DNA of 64,000 bases, taken from the NCBI RefSeq assembly GCF_002733835.1, contig NZ_NVWY01000009.1, positions 1-64,000 on the forward strand, written 5' to 3'. The notes under the pieces are model-generated. The model had not been told where the DNA came from, made no database searches, and worked only from the letters and a program-made list of their open reading frames with translations. Source of the stretch: Alcanivorax sp. (GTDB lineage: Bacteria; Pseudomonadota; Gammaproteobacteria; Pseudomonadales; Alcanivoracaceae). Numbering within the stretch: position 1 is the first letter of the stretch; each line of letters begins with the position of its first letter. Positions 10,609-20,408 of this stretch are shown here, piece by piece. The position numbers were made by a program, and so were the translations under genes.

Positions 10609-12846
10609 ATGGCTGACGAATTTGAAAGTTTTCCGTTAAAGGAATACACCGAAAAAGCGTACCTGGATTATTCCATGTACGTGATTCTGGATCGGGCGTT
10701 ACCCAATATTGGTGACGGGCTGAAGCCAGTGCAGCGGCGTATCGTGTACGCCATGAGCGAGCTGGGCCTGAAGGCCTCATCCAAGTACAAGAAGTCCGCC
10801 CGTACGGTGGGTGATGTGCTGGGTAAGTATCACCCCCATGGTGACTCCGCCTGCTACGAAGCCATGGTGTTGATGGCGCAGCCGTTCAGTTACCGCTATC
10901 CGTTGGTGGATGGCCAGGGCAACTGGGGTAGCGCGGACGATCCGAAATCGTTTGCCGCCATGCGTTATACGGAATCCAAGTTGGCGCCGTATGCGGAAGT
11001 GCTGTTGTCCGAGCTGGGGCAGGGAACGGTGGAATGGTTGCCGAATTTCGATGGCACCATGGAGGAGCCCAAGCTGCTGCCGGCCCGGCTGCCCAATGTG
11101 TTGCTCAATGGCACCACTGGCATCGCCGTGGGCATGAGCACGGATATTCCGCCGCATAACCTGCGTGAAGTGGCCAATGCCTGCATTCATCTGCTGAAAG
11201 ATCCCGGTGCCTCGCTGGATGATTTGATGCAGTACATCAAGGGCCCGGACTTCCCCACCGAAGCGGAAGTGATCACCCCGATCAACGACATCATTCGCAT
11301 GTATGCCGAGGGCAAAGGCTCTCTGAAGCAGCGTGCGGTATACGAACGTGAAGATGGCGATATTGTAGTGACCGCGCTGCCGTATCAGGTATCCGGGGCC
11401 AAGGTGCTGGAACAAATCGCCGATCAGATGAACAAGAAAAAGCTGCCCATGGTCAGCGATCTGCGCGATGAATCCGACCATGAAAACCCGACCCGCCTGG
11501 TGATTACCCCGCGCTCCAACCGGGTGGATGTGGAACAGTTGATGAGTCACCTGTTCGCCAGCACCGACCTGGAAAAGAACTACCGGGTTAACCTGAACAT
11601 GATCGGCATTGATGGCCGGCCCCAGGTGAAAAGCCTGGACATGATTCTGAACGAGTGGTTGCAGTTCCGCATGGTCACGGTACGCCGTCGTCTGCAATTC
11701 CGTCTCGACAAGGTGCTGGAACGCCTGCACATCCTGGAAGGCCTGTTGGCGGCGTTCCTGAATATTGATGAAGTGATTCATATCATCCGTACTGAAGATG
11801 CCCCCAAGCCGGTATTGATGGAACGGTTTGGCATCAGCGACCGTCAGGCGGAAGCGATTCTGGAATTGAAGTTGCGCCATCTGGCGAAACTGGAAGAAAT
11901 GAAGATTCGCGGTGAGCAGGATGAGCTCAACGAAGAACGCGAATACCTGGAAACCACCCTGGGTTCCATGGCGAAAATGAAGAAGCTGGTAGCCAAAGAG
12001 CTGAAGGAAGACGCCGAGAAATACGGTGATGATCGCCGCTCGCCGCTGGTGGAGCGCGACGACGCCAAGGCCCTGGATGAGACCGACCTGCTCAGCGCCG
12101 ACCCGGTGACCGTGGTGCTGTCGGAAAAAGGCTGGGTGCGTGCCGCCAAGGGCCACGAAGTGGACGTGGAAGGGCTCAGTTACAAGGCCGGCGACAAGTA
12201 CAGGGCCAGCGCCAAAGGCAAATCCAACCAGCCAGTCTGCTTTATCGACAGCACCGGGCGGACCTATTCGTTGCCGGCGCATACGCTACCCAGTGCCCGG
12301 GGGCAGGGTGAGCCCCTGTCTGGCCGGGTGAATCCGCCTTCCGGCGCCAGCTTTATGGCGGCGGTGATGGGCAAGGACAAGGATGCCTACCTGATGAGCA
12401 CCGATGCCGGTTACGGTTTCGTGGTGCGCTATGCGGACTTGCTGGCGAACAAGAAAGCGGGCAAGACGGTGCTTAATGTTCCCAAGGGCGCGCGGGTGCT
12501 GCCGCCACAACCGATAGCCTCCACGGCGGATGATCGCATTGCGCTGGTTTCCAATGAAGGCCGGCTGTTGGTGTTCCCGGTCAGCGAGTTACCGGAAATG
12601 GTTCGCGGCAAGGGCAACAAGATGATGTCGATTCCGGGTGCGCGTGTGGCCGAGCGGGTGGAATTCGTGCAGGACGTTCAGGTGGTTGGCCCGGACGATG
12701 CCCTGACTCTCTACGCGGGCAAGCGTCATCTGACCCTGAAAGCCGGCGATCTTGAGCACTATTATGGCGAGCGGGGCCGTCGTGGGGCGAAGCTGCCGCG
12801 TGGGTTCCAGAATGTGGATGCCATGTCTGTGGAACGCAAGGGCTGA
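10609..12846 (+). CDS. parC: DNA topoisomerase IV subunit A ParC
   Basis: ParC is the DNA cleavage/religation subunit of topoisomerase IV. At 745 aa it fits the family. The catalytic Tyr120 lies in [15 protein letters not shown], the same number as in E. coli. The quinolone-resistance region reads [11 protein letters not shown] with Ser80 and Glu84, i.e. the wild-type, drug-sensitive residues. The C-terminal part (from about residue 500) forms the beta-pinwheel. A perfect terminator hairpin follows. Confidence 0.98.
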   Translation: MADEFESFPLKEYTEKAYLDYSMYVILDRALPNIGDGLKPVQRRIVYAMSELGLKASSKYKKSARTVGDVLGKYHPHGDSACYEAMVLMAQPFSYRYPLVDGQGNWGSADDPKSFAAMRYTESKLAPYAEVLLSELGQGTVEWLPNFDGTMEEPKLLPARLPNVLLNGTTGIAVGMSTDIPPHNLREVANACIHLLKDPGASLDDLMQYIKGPDFPTEAEVITPINDIIRMYAEGKGSLKQRAVYEREDGDIVVTALPYQVSGAKVLEQIADQMNKKKLPMVSDLRDESDHENPTRLVITPRSNRVDVEQLMSHLFASTDLEKNYRVNLNMIGIDGRPQVKSLDMILNEWLQFRMVTVRRRLQFRLDKVLERLHILEGLLAAFLNIDEVIHIIRTEDAPKPVLMERFGISDRQAEAILELKLRHLAKLEEMKIRGEQDELNEEREYLETTLGSMAKMKKLVAKELKEDAEKYGDDRRSPLVERDDAKALDETDLLSADPVTVVLSEKGWVRAAKGHEVDVEGLSYKAGDKYRASAKGKSNQPVCFIDSTGRTYSLPAHTLPSARGQGEPLSGRVNPPSGASFMAAVMGKDKDAYLMSTDAGYGFVVRYADLLANKKAGKTVLNVPKGARVLPPQPIASTADDRIALVSNEGRLLVFPVSELPEMVRGKGNKMMSIPGARVAERVEFVQDVQVVGPDDALTLYAGKRHLTLKAGDLEHYYGERGRRGAKLPRGFQNVDAMSVERKG

Positions 12847-12866
12847 TCGTGCGGACATAGAACGGG

Positions 12867-12903
12867 AAAGGCCGGTAATGCAAAGGTGCTGCCGGCCTTT
12901 TTT
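12867..12903 (+). terminator. Intrinsic terminator after parC
   Basis: AAAGGCCGG (12867-12875) pairs perfectly with CCGGCCTTT (12892-12900), and the T-run extends to 12903. It lies 20 nt after the parC stop. Confidence 0.85.
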
Positions 12904-12998
12904 CTGTGTGTACACAAAGCAGGCTCGCAGTAAAAAGGTTCGCCGGGGCGGTGGTGCGGCGAGTGGATAGGGATTGGAGCTAACGAGGTTTGCGCGGA

Positions 12999-13889
12999 AT
13001 GCTGACGGGTATCATTGCCATTGTGCTGTTGTTGCTAAACACCTTGATTCTGATTGGTCCGATGCTGCTGGTGGCGCTGCTCAAACTGGTGCTGCCCGGT
13101 GCCAAAGCAAAACGCGCCTGTTCGGCCATGGTCATGGGGATTGCGGAGAGCTGGGCGGAGATCTGCAAGGGGATTTTTGCGCTGCTGACACCCACCCACT
13201 GGGATATTCGTGGGGTGGAATCCCTGCGCAAGGACACCTCCTATCTGGTGGTCAGTAACCATCAGTCCTGGGTGGATATCCCGGCGCTGGTGCAGACGTT
13301 TAATCGCAAGACACCGTACTTCAAGTTCTTTCTTAAAAAGGAACTGATCTGGGTGCCGTTTCTCGGGCTGGCTTTCTGGGCGCTGGATTACCCGTTCATG
13401 AAGCGTTACAGCAAGGCGTTTCTGAAAAAGAATCCGCACCTGAAAGGCCAGGATCTGGAAATCACCCGGCGAGCCTGCGAGAAATTTCAGGGTATCCCTG
13501 TCACGGTGGTGAATTTCCTGGAAGGGACCCGCTTTACCCCGGCCAAGCACGCTGCGCAGCAATCCCCTTACCGGCATTTGCTCAAGCCCAAGGCGGGTGG
13601 TGTGGCATTTGTACTGGCCGCGCTGGGGGATAATCTGGATGCGTTGCTGGATGTGACTGTGGTCTACCCGGACGGGAAGACCCCGGGGTTCTGGGATCTG
13701 CTCAGCGGCAAGGTGCAGAAAGTGATTGTTGACGTGCGCACCTGCCCGTTGGAGCCCCGCCTGTGGCGCAGCGATTATCAGGACGATCCGGTGTTCCGTG
13801 AAGAAATTCAGCAGTGGGTGAGCGAGTTATGGCAGCAGAAAGATACTCGGATTGAAGTGCTTCGTGGCGGGTGCCAGGATCGTCCGTAA
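12999..13889 (+). CDS. YihG-type 1-acylglycerol-3-phosphate acyltransferase family protein
   Basis: A 296-aa PlsC-superfamily acyltransferase closely resembling E. coli YihG. An N-terminal membrane segment (about residues 1-35) anchors it in the inner membrane. The catalytic HX4D motif is NHQSWVD; the substrate-binding motif is NFLEGTRFT; LGLAFWALDYPFMKRYSKAF is a YihG-type signature. Family members acylate lysophosphatidic acid or similar lipids. I prefer ATG 12999, 10 nt after a GAGG Shine-Dalgarno; TTG 12990 is too close to it. The exact acyl acceptor is not determined by sequence. Confidence 0.9.
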   Translation: MLTGIIAIVLLLLNTLILIGPMLLVALLKLVLPGAKAKRACSAMVMGIAESWAEICKGIFALLTPTHWDIRGVESLRKDTSYLVVSNHQSWVDIPALVQTFNRKTPYFKFFLKKELIWVPFLGLAFWALDYPFMKRYSKAFLKKNPHLKGQDLEITRRACEKFQGIPVTVVNFLEGTRFTPAKHAAQQSPYRHLLKPKAGGVAFVLAALGDNLDALLDVTVVYPDGKTPGFWDLLSGKVQKVIVDVRTCPLEPRLWRSDYQDDPVFREEIQQWVSELWQQKDTRIEVLRGGCQDRP

Positions 13890-13912
13890 CGGTAGGCGGT
13901 GGCATCTGTAGG

Positions 13913-13972
13913 CATTTGCCGGTCGGCTTTACCCGCGGGCACAGAGAGGCCGAAGGCCGTAAGCCGACAGTC
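13913..13972. repeat. GTCGGCTT/AAGCCGAC intergenic repeat
   Basis: GTCGGCTTTAC (13923-13933) is inverted by GTAAGCCGAC (13960-13969), preceded by a GTAGG word. Related copies are at 17050-17082 and 59653-59687. It lies between the acyltransferase and the convergent outer membrane protein gene and could act as a transcript-end hairpin. Confidence 0.55.
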
Positions 13973-14014
13973 CACCTTTCTGCTGGCGCCATCACCCCTG
14001 ATACCCTGAGTGTT

Positions 14015-14755
14015 TTAGAAACCCAGAGAGATGGCGACATAGGGGCCGCCCACGTCCAGGTCGGTATCCAGATTGTTCACGTCATCGAGCACGATATTCA
14101 TCTGGCTATACCCCAGTTCCAGCCCGAGCAGGTAGTCCGAGCGCCAGCCCACACGGGCGTTATAGTCGTTCATCTTGTTGCCGTCGTAGGCAATGGCGTT
14201 GAGTTCCGCCCCCACATAGACGCCGGGAACCGGAAGCTGTGCCCGGGCGCCTGCGTGCAGCATGGGCAAGGTTTCATCAATGCTCAGTGAGGTTTTCCCC
14301 GCCAGACTGTTCAGCCGGAGTTCTCCGTCCAGGCGGCGCAAAGTAAGGCCAAGATCCACTTTCACGGCATTGTTGAGAGGGCTGTAATAGAGAGTGCCGT
14401 CCAGCATCTCCAGGTCAAAGTCCGTGGCCACGCGAGTGTTGGCAACAAAATTTTGCCCATTGAATGTGAAGCTTCGGCTGATGAAATTGCTGGCGCTGTC
14501 AGACAGGTCGATATAACGCAGGCGCACATTGGGAACCAGCGGTACGGCGTGTTCCACCCCCAGGTAAAGCACGTTCTGGTCGGCCTTGTTGAAGCCCAGG
14601 TCATCCTGCACGTCGATGTTGGCGCCGCCGGAGGCCACGTTGCCTTCCAGTTCGGTATCCCAGGTATAGCCACCGCCATAGATCGCCACGCCGGGGGCTG
14701 CGTGGGCGAGGGGCGTGGCCAGTAGTGCGGTTACCAGCAAGCCGGCACGTTTCAT
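14015..14755 (-). CDS. TIGR04219-type outer membrane beta-barrel protein
   Basis: A 246-aa exported protein. A cleavable signal peptide (MKRAGLLVTALLATPLAHA) is followed by beta-strand-rich sequence ending in YVAISLGF, a typical outer-membrane C-terminus with terminal Phe. The GGYTWDTELEGNVASGG opening and alternating hydrophobic pattern match the TIGR04219 small barrel family. ATG 14755 is chosen because it starts the signal peptide directly; upstream in-frame sequence is not secretory. The function is unknown. It may be a small porin or structural barrel. Confidence 0.8.
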   Translation of the reverse strand: MKRAGLLVTALLATPLAHAAPGVAIYGGGYTWDTELEGNVASGGANIDVQDDLGFNKADQNVLYLGVEHAVPLVPNVRLRYIDLSDSASNFISRSFTFNGQNFVANTRVATDFDLEMLDGTLYYSPLNNAVKVDLGLTLRRLDGELRLNSLAGKTSLSIDETLPMLHAGARAQLPVPGVYVGAELNAIAYDGNKMNDYNARVGWRSDYLLGLELGYSQMNIVLDDVNNLDTDLDVGGPYVAISLGF

Positions 14756-14903
14756 GGGCTGTTCCTCATTGTTCTGGATTCGCCCCAGTATTGCAGCTGT
14801 GAGGGGTGGCACCAAGTGAAGGCGGAGTCTGTTATGATTGCGATCACACCGCGTTAACCGCTTGCCAGTGCCCCAGGGCGCTGCCTGAACCGATGATGAC
14901 CCT

Positions 14904-15428
14904 ATGTTTCTTGATGAAATGCCCGGCAAATTTCGTTATCCACAGCCGGAAGATGCCGAAGACAAAGCACTGCTGGCGGATATTCAGCGCAAGGGCTGGC
15001 ATCACTTTGCCGTCTCCGGTGGCGATGGCCAGCCGGGCTACACCTTCAGCGTGGGGCATTTCCTCAACCTGAACCACCCGGAACTGATAGTGGTGGGTCT
15101 GAAAGATGCGCTGGCCAGCAAACTGTTGGACAGCGCTGCCGTGCGCATTCGTGGTCTGAAGAAGCCCTACCAGCCCTACCGTCTGTATAACGACATTGCC
15201 GACGGCCTGGAAGTGATGTTTCTGCCGGTGGCGTTTCCGCACTACAAGGAATATCTGGGCTTTGCCAACTGGTTCTACCAGAGCCTGCCGGCGCCGTACC
15301 CGGCGCTGCAGATGGTCTGGCCGGATCCCAAAGGCGTGTTTCCCTGGCAGCCCGGTTACGACACCCGTTTTCACCGTGCCCAGCCGTTGCTGGGCAAGGC
15401 ACCGGCGTCACCGCTGGCCCAGCCTTAA
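14904..15428 (+). CDS. DUF4262 domain protein
   Basis: A 174-aa cytosolic protein matching DUF4262, with GWHHFAVSGGDGQPGYTFSV near the N-terminus and HPELIVVGLKDALASKLLD after it. The second half has YLGFANWFYQSLPAPYPALQ and VFPWQPGYD, also family-typical. The family is often found in accessory positions and has no established function. It is divergent from the beta-barrel gene, with 148 bp between starts. Confidence 0.82.
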   Translation: MFLDEMPGKFRYPQPEDAEDKALLADIQRKGWHHFAVSGGDGQPGYTFSVGHFLNLNHPELIVVGLKDALASKLLDSAAVRIRGLKKPYQPYRLYNDIADGLEVMFLPVAFPHYKEYLGFANWFYQSLPAPYPALQMVWPDPKGVFPWQPGYDTRFHRAQPLLGKAPASPLAQP

Positions 15429-15482
15429 TGGTTTTTGACGGCCCTGCCAGGGCGATCTGTTCATGGAGAAAGAGAGAACATC

Positions 15483-16022
15483 ATGGCGAATTCACTGCAG
15501 AAGCAATTGATGAAGGCGGGGCTGGCGGACGAGAAAAAAGCCCGCAAGGCCAAGCAGCAGAAGCGCGAGGATGTGAACAAGGCCAAGCGCGGTGAAATCG
15601 AGCTGGAAGATCCGGCGGATCGTGCCCGTCGCTTGCGTGAAGAAAAGGCCGAGGCGGATCGTCAGCGTGAAGCCCAGCGCAAGGCGGAGCGGGAAAAGAA
15701 AGAGATTGCCGCGCAGATCAAGCAGATGATTGAGCAAAGCCGGCTGGATCGTAACAACGGCGAGGTGGCGTTCCAGTTCGTGCAGAACAAGAAGATCAAG
15801 AAAGCCTATGTCACCGGCAAACAGCAGAAGCAGCTGGAACGCGGCCAGGTCGCCATTGTCGCTCTGGGTGAGAGCTTCGAGCTGGTGCCCACGGTGGTGG
15901 CGGAGAAAATTCGCCAACGGGATGAAGCGGCTGTGCTGTTGCTCAATGAACGCGGCAATGAAGCCGTGGATGAGGACGATCCCTACAAGGACTTCCCAAT
16001 TCCTGACGACCTTATGTGGTAA
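15483..16022 (+). CDS. DUF2058 family protein (YaiL-like)
   Basis: A 179-aa, highly charged protein. Residues 1-85 are Lys/Arg/Glu-rich and predicted to be a long helix or coiled coil (MANSLQKQLMKAGLADEKKA onward). The C-terminal part, with FQFVQNKKIKKAYVTGKQQK and DPYKDFPIPDDLMW, matches the DUF2058/YaiL family, which is thought to associate with nucleoprotein. ATG 15483 follows a GGAGAAAGAGAG-type Shine-Dalgarno. It follows the DUF4262 gene by 54 nt and may be co-transcribed. Confidence 0.88.
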   Translation: MANSLQKQLMKAGLADEKKARKAKQQKREDVNKAKRGEIELEDPADRARRLREEKAEADRQREAQRKAEREKKEIAAQIKQMIEQSRLDRNNGEVAFQFVQNKKIKKAYVTGKQQKQLERGQVAIVALGESFELVPTVVAEKIRQRDEAAVLLLNERGNEAVDEDDPYKDFPIPDDLMW

Positions 16023-16039
16023 GTGCTGCTACGAAGCTG

Positions 16040-16101
16040 CTGTAGGAGTTCCCTTCCAGGGGACGAACCTCGCACAGCGAGGCCATCGCCCGCAGGGCGA
16101 T
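16040..16101. repeat. REP-like cluster of three small hairpins
   Basis: Three consecutive perfect hairpins: CCCTTCCAGGG-type near 16051-16062, CCTCGC-aca-GCGAGG at 16068-16082, and ATCGCCC-gca-GGGCGAT at 16085-16101, preceded by TGTAGGAG. This resembles Pseudomonas-type TGTAGGAG REP repeats in layout. It sits between the DUF2058 and CvfB-like genes. Confidence 0.6.
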
Positions 16102-16181
16102 CAGGAAAACCAGAACGTAGCCGCTTGCGCAAAACGCTCATGTGAAGCGTGGTGCACTCTTCAACCAAACAGGCCAAACCC

Positions 16182-17027
16182 ATGACCGTATCCCCCAAAC
16201 TCGGCACTCGCCATTCCCTGGAAATTCTCAAGGTCATTCGCAATGGTTTGCTGCTGGATGGTGGCGACCTGGGTGAGGTGCTATTGCCGTCCCGGGAAGT
16301 GGAAGGCCAGACGCTGGGCCCCGGTGACAGTGTCATGGTTACGCTTTACAGCGATGGTGAAGGTCGGCCCATGGCCAGCCTGCGTACCCCGCGTGTGCAG
16401 CTTGGTCAGGTGGCTTCATTGAAGGTAGTGTCCACCAGCAAGGTGGGGGCGTTTGTGGATTGGGGCATGCCCAAGGACTTGCTGCTGCCGTTTGCCGAGC
16501 AGAAAGGGCCGGTGCGCGAAGAGAGCTGGGTGTTGGTGATGCTGACCACGGACCGGGAAGGGCGGCTGATGGTCAGTGCCCAGCTGGACCGTTTTCTGTC
16601 CGATACCTGTCAGGCGTATCAGCAGGGGGATGAGGTGTCGCTGGTGGCAGCGCACAGCACTGACCTGGGCTACAAGGTAGTGGTGGATGATCATGCCTGG
16701 GGCATGATTGCGGCCAGTGAACTGCGTGCGCCATTGCGCCTTGGGCAACGGGTGACCGGCTATGTGCAGCGCTTGCGTCAGGATCAGAAACTCAGCCTGT
16801 CCCTGAATGCGCCGGGGGCGGCGAAGAGTGATGGGCTCACGGAGCAGGTTCTGGCGGCGCTGGAAAAGGCCGGTGGCGAACTGCCTTTGGGTGACAAGAG
16901 TTCGCCGGAAGCCATTTTCCAGACTTTCCGCTGCAGCAAAAATGCGTTCAAGCAGGCCATTGGCGGCCTCTACAAGGCACGCCGGATTGTGATCGAGAAA
17001 GAGCGCATTTTTCTGTCTGACGTTTGA
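16182..17027 (+). CDS. CvfB/YitL-type S1 RNA-binding protein
   Basis: A 281-aa protein with tandem S1-type OB folds and a C-terminal winged helix, as in the CvfB/YitL family. S1-like segments are visible as KVVSTSKVGAFVDWGMPKDL and as the RLGQRVTGYVQRLRQDQKLS stretch. The C-terminal winged-helix part has SSPEAIFQTFRCSKNAFKQA and GGLYKARRI. It is probably a cytosolic RNA-binding protein; in Staphylococcus the homologue affects virulence gene expression. ATG 16182 fits the family start; a GTG at 16149 lies in the repeat-adjacent region. Confidence 0.87.
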   Translation: MTVSPKLGTRHSLEILKVIRNGLLLDGGDLGEVLLPSREVEGQTLGPGDSVMVTLYSDGEGRPMASLRTPRVQLGQVASLKVVSTSKVGAFVDWGMPKDLLLPFAEQKGPVREESWVLVMLTTDREGRLMVSAQLDRFLSDTCQAYQQGDEVSLVAAHSTDLGYKVVVDDHAWGMIAASELRAPLRLGQRVTGYVQRLRQDQKLSLSLNAPGAAKSDGLTEQVLAALEKAGGELPLGDKSSPEAIFQTFRCSKNAFKQAIGGLYKARRIVIEKERIFLSDV

Positions 17028-17049
17028 TCTTTGCAGGCTCCGTGATTCC

Positions 17050-17082
17050 GTAGGTCGGCTTGGGCGCAGCCGTAAGCTGACA
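17050..17082. repeat. GTAGGTCGGCTT intergenic repeat
   Basis: GTAGGTCGGCTTGGGCGCAG is followed by an AAGCTGAC arm; GTCGGCTT (17054-17061) and AAGCTGAC (17074-17081) are nearly perfect inverses. It is related to the copies at 13913-13972 and 59653-59687 and lies between two convergent genes. Confidence 0.6.
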
Positions 17083-17112
17083 CCCGCCTTCGCCAGGATT
17101 GCTAAACCGCAA

Positions 17113-19305
17113 TCAGAACCGGTAGTCCATTTTCAAACTATACTTGCGGGCATCCCCGTAGTATCCCCCGTTATAGAACCCCAGGTTGTTGAAGTATTTC
17201 TCGTCCGTCAGGTTGCTCACGTTGGCGCCCACCGACAGGGCGGGAGTCACCTGGTAGCGAGCCATCAGGTCCACCAGGGTGTAGCTTTCCTGAACAAACT
17301 TGTAGTCGGCGCTGGCCCCGGGGCGCGTCACGAATGCATAGGTCTTGTTCTGCCAGGATATCGCCGTGCCGATGGTCAGGCCGTTCAGGTCACCGCGAAA
17401 GCGGTACTGGGTGGACAGGCGGATCATGTCTTCCGGCGAAGTGGTGTTCAGCTCGTCGCCATCCGGGTCTTCGGTAATGCGGTAGGTGTAACCTGCCTGT
17501 ACCTGCCAGTCAGGCAGGATCTCGCCGGCGGCTTCCAGCTCGAAACCGTTGGTTTCGGCACCATCCACAGCTCGGTAGGCCACGGAGTTGGCTGGCCCGC
17601 CGGGAATAGGCTGACCGGTGGATTCAGCGAAGTTATCCTGATTGGTGCGGAAGACGGCGAGGGTGGTGTTCAGTCGGCCTTGGTTAAATTCGCTCTTTAA
17701 TCCCGCCTCGTAGCTGTTGCCTTCTTCCGGGTCGAGAATCTGGTTGTTGATGTCGCGCACGGTCTGCGGTTGAAAGATGCTGGTGTAGCTGGCGTACACG
17801 GAGTGGTGGTCGGTCAGGTCATAGACCAGTCCCAGGTAGGGCACGACTTCGCCGTTCTCCTGATAGGATTCGTCGTTCAGCGGTCCTTGCCAGTTAAATC
17901 CTGTGGTTTCCTGCTCCCAGTCCACTACCTGGCCGCCGGCAATAACCGCAAGTCGGTCGGTGGGTTTGAAACGGGCGGTGGCATACAGGCTGGTCTGGCG
18001 GGAGCTTTGGTCTTCCACCGTGTTGGGCTTATCCCAGGCGGGCTTGGGAATATTGCCGTTCCAGTTGAGCAGGTCAGGCACCACGTTATTGAAGTTAACC
18101 GGTGACTGGGCGGTGTAATCCCGCTCTGCGTCGGAGTGGCTGACGCCGACCACCAGTTCGTGCTGGCGGCCGAAGAGGGCGAAGGGGCCGTTGGCATAGA
18201 GGTCGAAGGTATCCTGGGTCTTGTCCTCCACGAAGCGGCCGGCCCATAGCGTCATGCCGCTGCCATCGCGGTTCAGCTGGCCACTACCGGCGGAGGATAG
18301 CTCGGCGTCATAGTTGTTCTGCTGGTTGGTGTAGGCAAACTTGCTGTACCAGCCGTTCTCGAACTGATGCTCCAGGTTCACAAAGACGGTTTGTGAATCC
18401 TGGGCCCAGCTGCTCCAGTCGGTGGCCGGGTTCAGGTCCCGGTCCAGATCGGCGATGCCGCCGTCGCTGTAGAACAACGGGATGCCGCCCCAGGTAGACC
18501 CCATGGGATCATAGTCCATGTAGTCCATGCCCACGGTGAGCAGGGTGTTGTCGAACAGGTCCGCTTCAATCACGCCGTAGAACACCTGCTTTTCGTTTTC
18601 GTAGTGATCCAGAAAAGACTCGCCCTGTTCGTAGGCGCTGACAAAGCGACCGCGCACCCGGCCATTCCTGGACAGTGACCCGCTGGCATCGAACTCGCCG
18701 CGGTAACCGTCCCAGCTGTTCAGCTCCGCACCCACCTGGCCGGTGAAGTCGCGGGTAGGTTTCTTGCGCACCAGGTTTACCGTGGCGGACGGGTTGCCGA
18801 TGCCATTGAGCAGGCCGCTGGCCCCGCGCAAGACTTCAATGCGGTCGTAGATGAAGGTATCGGACAGGGCCGCTTGTTTACCCAGGGTGTCGATGCGGGT
18901 AGACGGCATACCGTCGTAAAGAAAGTTGGTGATTTCAAAACCCCGGGCGAACAGTTGCTGGCGCTCGGTATCCTGGGATTTAACGGTGACACCAGGCGTG
19001 CGTTGCATCACTTCCGCCACGCTGTCGAGGTTGAAGTCGTCCATCTGCTGACGGGTAATCACGGAAACAGACTGCGGCGTTTCGCGGGGCGATAGCACCA
19101 TGCGGGTTGCGGTGTTGGTGGCAGTGGTACCGTATCGCTCCGAGCCTTCGGTGGTCATACTGGCATCGTGTTCGTCCACGCTGCTGGCGGTGACATCGAT
19201 ATTGCCCAGCGTATGCGCATCGCTGCTGCTGGCGGTTTCGGAATAGGCCGTGCCGGACACCAGTAGCAAGCTGGTCGCCAGAACGGAAAAACGCAAATCA
19301 GACAT
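17113..19305 (-). CDS. TonB-dependent siderophore receptor (FhuE/FpvA type)
   Basis: A 730-aa outer membrane receptor. A signal peptide (about residues 1-22) is followed by a plug domain with SPRETPQSVSVITRQQMDDF and RIEVLRGASGLLNGIGNPSA, typical of ferric-siderophore receptors such as FhuE and FpvA. The C-terminus ends YSLKMDYRF with terminal Phe. No FecI/FecR-type sigma pair is nearby, so it is probably under direct Fur control; a Fur-box-like site lies at 19412-19430. The start ATG 19305 follows a GGGGGAAAC Shine-Dalgarno region. The exact siderophore cannot be read from sequence. Confidence 0.93.
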   Translation of the reverse strand: MSDLRFSVLATSLLLVSGTAYSETASSSDAHTLGNIDVTASSVDEHDASMTTEGSERYGTTATNTATRMVLSPRETPQSVSVITRQQMDDFNLDSVAEVMQRTPGVTVKSQDTERQQLFARGFEITNFLYDGMPSTRIDTLGKQAALSDTFIYDRIEVLRGASGLLNGIGNPSATVNLVRKKPTRDFTGQVGAELNSWDGYRGEFDASGSLSRNGRVRGRFVSAYEQGESFLDHYENEKQVFYGVIEADLFDNTLLTVGMDYMDYDPMGSTWGGIPLFYSDGGIADLDRDLNPATDWSSWAQDSQTVFVNLEHQFENGWYSKFAYTNQQNNYDAELSSAGSGQLNRDGSGMTLWAGRFVEDKTQDTFDLYANGPFALFGRQHELVVGVSHSDAERDYTAQSPVNFNNVVPDLLNWNGNIPKPAWDKPNTVEDQSSRQTSLYATARFKPTDRLAVIAGGQVVDWEQETTGFNWQGPLNDESYQENGEVVPYLGLVYDLTDHHSVYASYTSIFQPQTVRDINNQILDPEEGNSYEAGLKSEFNQGRLNTTLAVFRTNQDNFAESTGQPIPGGPANSVAYRAVDGAETNGFELEAAGEILPDWQVQAGYTYRITEDPDGDELNTTSPEDMIRLSTQYRFRGDLNGLTIGTAISWQNKTYAFVTRPGASADYKFVQESYTLVDLMARYQVTPALSVGANVSNLTDEKYFNNLGFYNGGYYGDARKYSLKMDYRF

Positions 19306-19411
19306 GGTTTCCCCCGGAAATAATGAAATGCAGTGGCGGTGCACGCAGGTTGGCGGGCACCGGAGCATGTGATGGCTGGGGGATACCTGGCGAAAATCAC
19401 AGGCGGTGGAT

Positions 19412-19430
19412 GATAATGGTTTTCATTTGT
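19412..19430. promoter_or_regulatory. Candidate Fur box
   Basis: The 19-bp site starting GATAATGGTTTTCATT agrees with the Fur consensus GATAATGATAATCATTATC at 13 of 19 positions, with an intact GATAATG and TTTCATT core. It lies 107 bp upstream of the siderophore receptor start, in the divergent region shared with the UPF0126 gene. Confidence 0.6.
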
Positions 19431-19470
19431 AATTCAAGATGGCGACAAGAAATGCTGTGAGGCAAGGGCG

Positions 19471-20091
19471 ATGACGATGCTTTTAGCGCTGTATCTGATA
19501 GGTATTACGGCGGAAGCCATGACCGGCGCATTGGCGGCGGGGCGGCTGCGTATGGACTTGTTCGGGGTGGTGATGGTGGCCTGTGTGACCGCCATGGGGG
19601 GCGGTTCCATCCGCGATGTGCTGCTCGGGCATTATCCGCTGACCTGGGTGGCACACCCGGAATACCTGGGGCTGACAGCGGCGGCAGCGCTGGTCACTAC
19701 CTGGGTGGCTCCCTTGATGCAGCGTCTGCGCATGCTGTTTCTGGTGCTGGATGCGCTGGGGCTGATTGTCTTTACGGTGATCGGGGTGAAGGTGGCCCAG
19801 GGCATGGAGCTGGGTGCACCGGTGGCGGTCTTGTCCGGGTTGATTACCGGCATCTTTGGCGGGGTGATTCGTGATCTGCTGTGTAATCGCATGCCGCTGG
19901 TATTTCAGAAAGAACTGTACGCGGTGATTTCACTGGGGGCGGCCTGCCTGTACCTGTTGCTGCAATTCACCCCGTTGGGGGAAATGATCATCACCCTGGT
20001 GACACTGGCCAGTGGTTTCCTGATGCGCATGCTGGCGATTCGCTATGAATGGCACCTGCCCCGTTTTCAGTACAACGTCCCCGAACAGTAG
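19471..20091 (+). CDS. UPF0126/TRIC-type membrane protein (YicG/YadS-like)
   Basis: A 206-aa inner membrane protein with about seven hydrophobic helices arranged as two repeats. Each repeat carries the family's glycine-rich motif: GGGSIRDVLLG in the first half and GGVIRDLLC in the second. It belongs to the UPF0126 family (Gly_transporter domain), related to TRIC cation channels; the E. coli member YicG is reported as a glycine transporter. The substrate here is not known. It is divergent from the siderophore receptor, with the Fur-like site between them, but iron control of this gene is unproven. Confidence 0.9.
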   Translation: MTMLLALYLIGITAEAMTGALAAGRLRMDLFGVVMVACVTAMGGGSIRDVLLGHYPLTWVAHPEYLGLTAAAALVTTWVAPLMQRLRMLFLVLDALGLIVFTVIGVKVAQGMELGAPVAVLSGLITGIFGGVIRDLLCNRMPLVFQKELYAVISLGAACLYLLLQFTPLGEMIITLVTLASGFLMRMLAIRYEWHLPRFQYNVPEQ

Positions 20092-20111
20092 ACCCGGGTT
20101 GTGGTGTCGCT

Positions 20112-20387
20112 TCAGTGCCAGCGCAGGTCAACCGGTTCGCGGGTGGTGAAGCGGGCCAGGTGACTGTCGATAATTTCACGAAGGCGTTCCAGCTCATCGC
20201 TACTGGCCTGGCAGTGCAGGTGTAGTGCCTGGTCATCTGCACTCAACTCGCAGGTGCCGAAAGGAAAACGAATGGTGCCCTTGTGGTCGTCGAATTCGGT
20301 TTCCACCTTGTGGCTGAAATGTCGGCAGAGCTTCTTTAGATAGAGGGAGGCATGGCCGGTGGCCGCCAATCCATGGGCGTGTTTCAT
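20112..20387 (-). CDS. DUF2218 domain protein
   Basis: A 91-aa cytosolic protein of the DUF2218 family, with KLCRHFSHKVETEFDD and IRFPFGTCELSADDQALHLH. Family members are small His-rich proteins often found near metal or oxidative-stress regulators; the function is not established. It is transcribed divergently from a MarR regulator with two palindromic operator-like sites in the 90-bp gap, so it is very likely the regulator's main target. Confidence 0.87.
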   Translation of the reverse strand: MKHAHGLAATGHASLYLKKLCRHFSHKVETEFDDHKGTIRFPFGTCELSADDQALHLHCQASSDELERLREIIDSHLARFTTREPVDLRWH

Positions 20388-20408
20388 GGTGGTAACTCCT
20401 GTGCTTTA

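Noticed and set aside
10777-12282. 501-codon minus-strand open frame opposite parC
   Set aside because: Antisense shadow of parC; the residues are typical of reverse-read GC-rich codons, not of a protein family.
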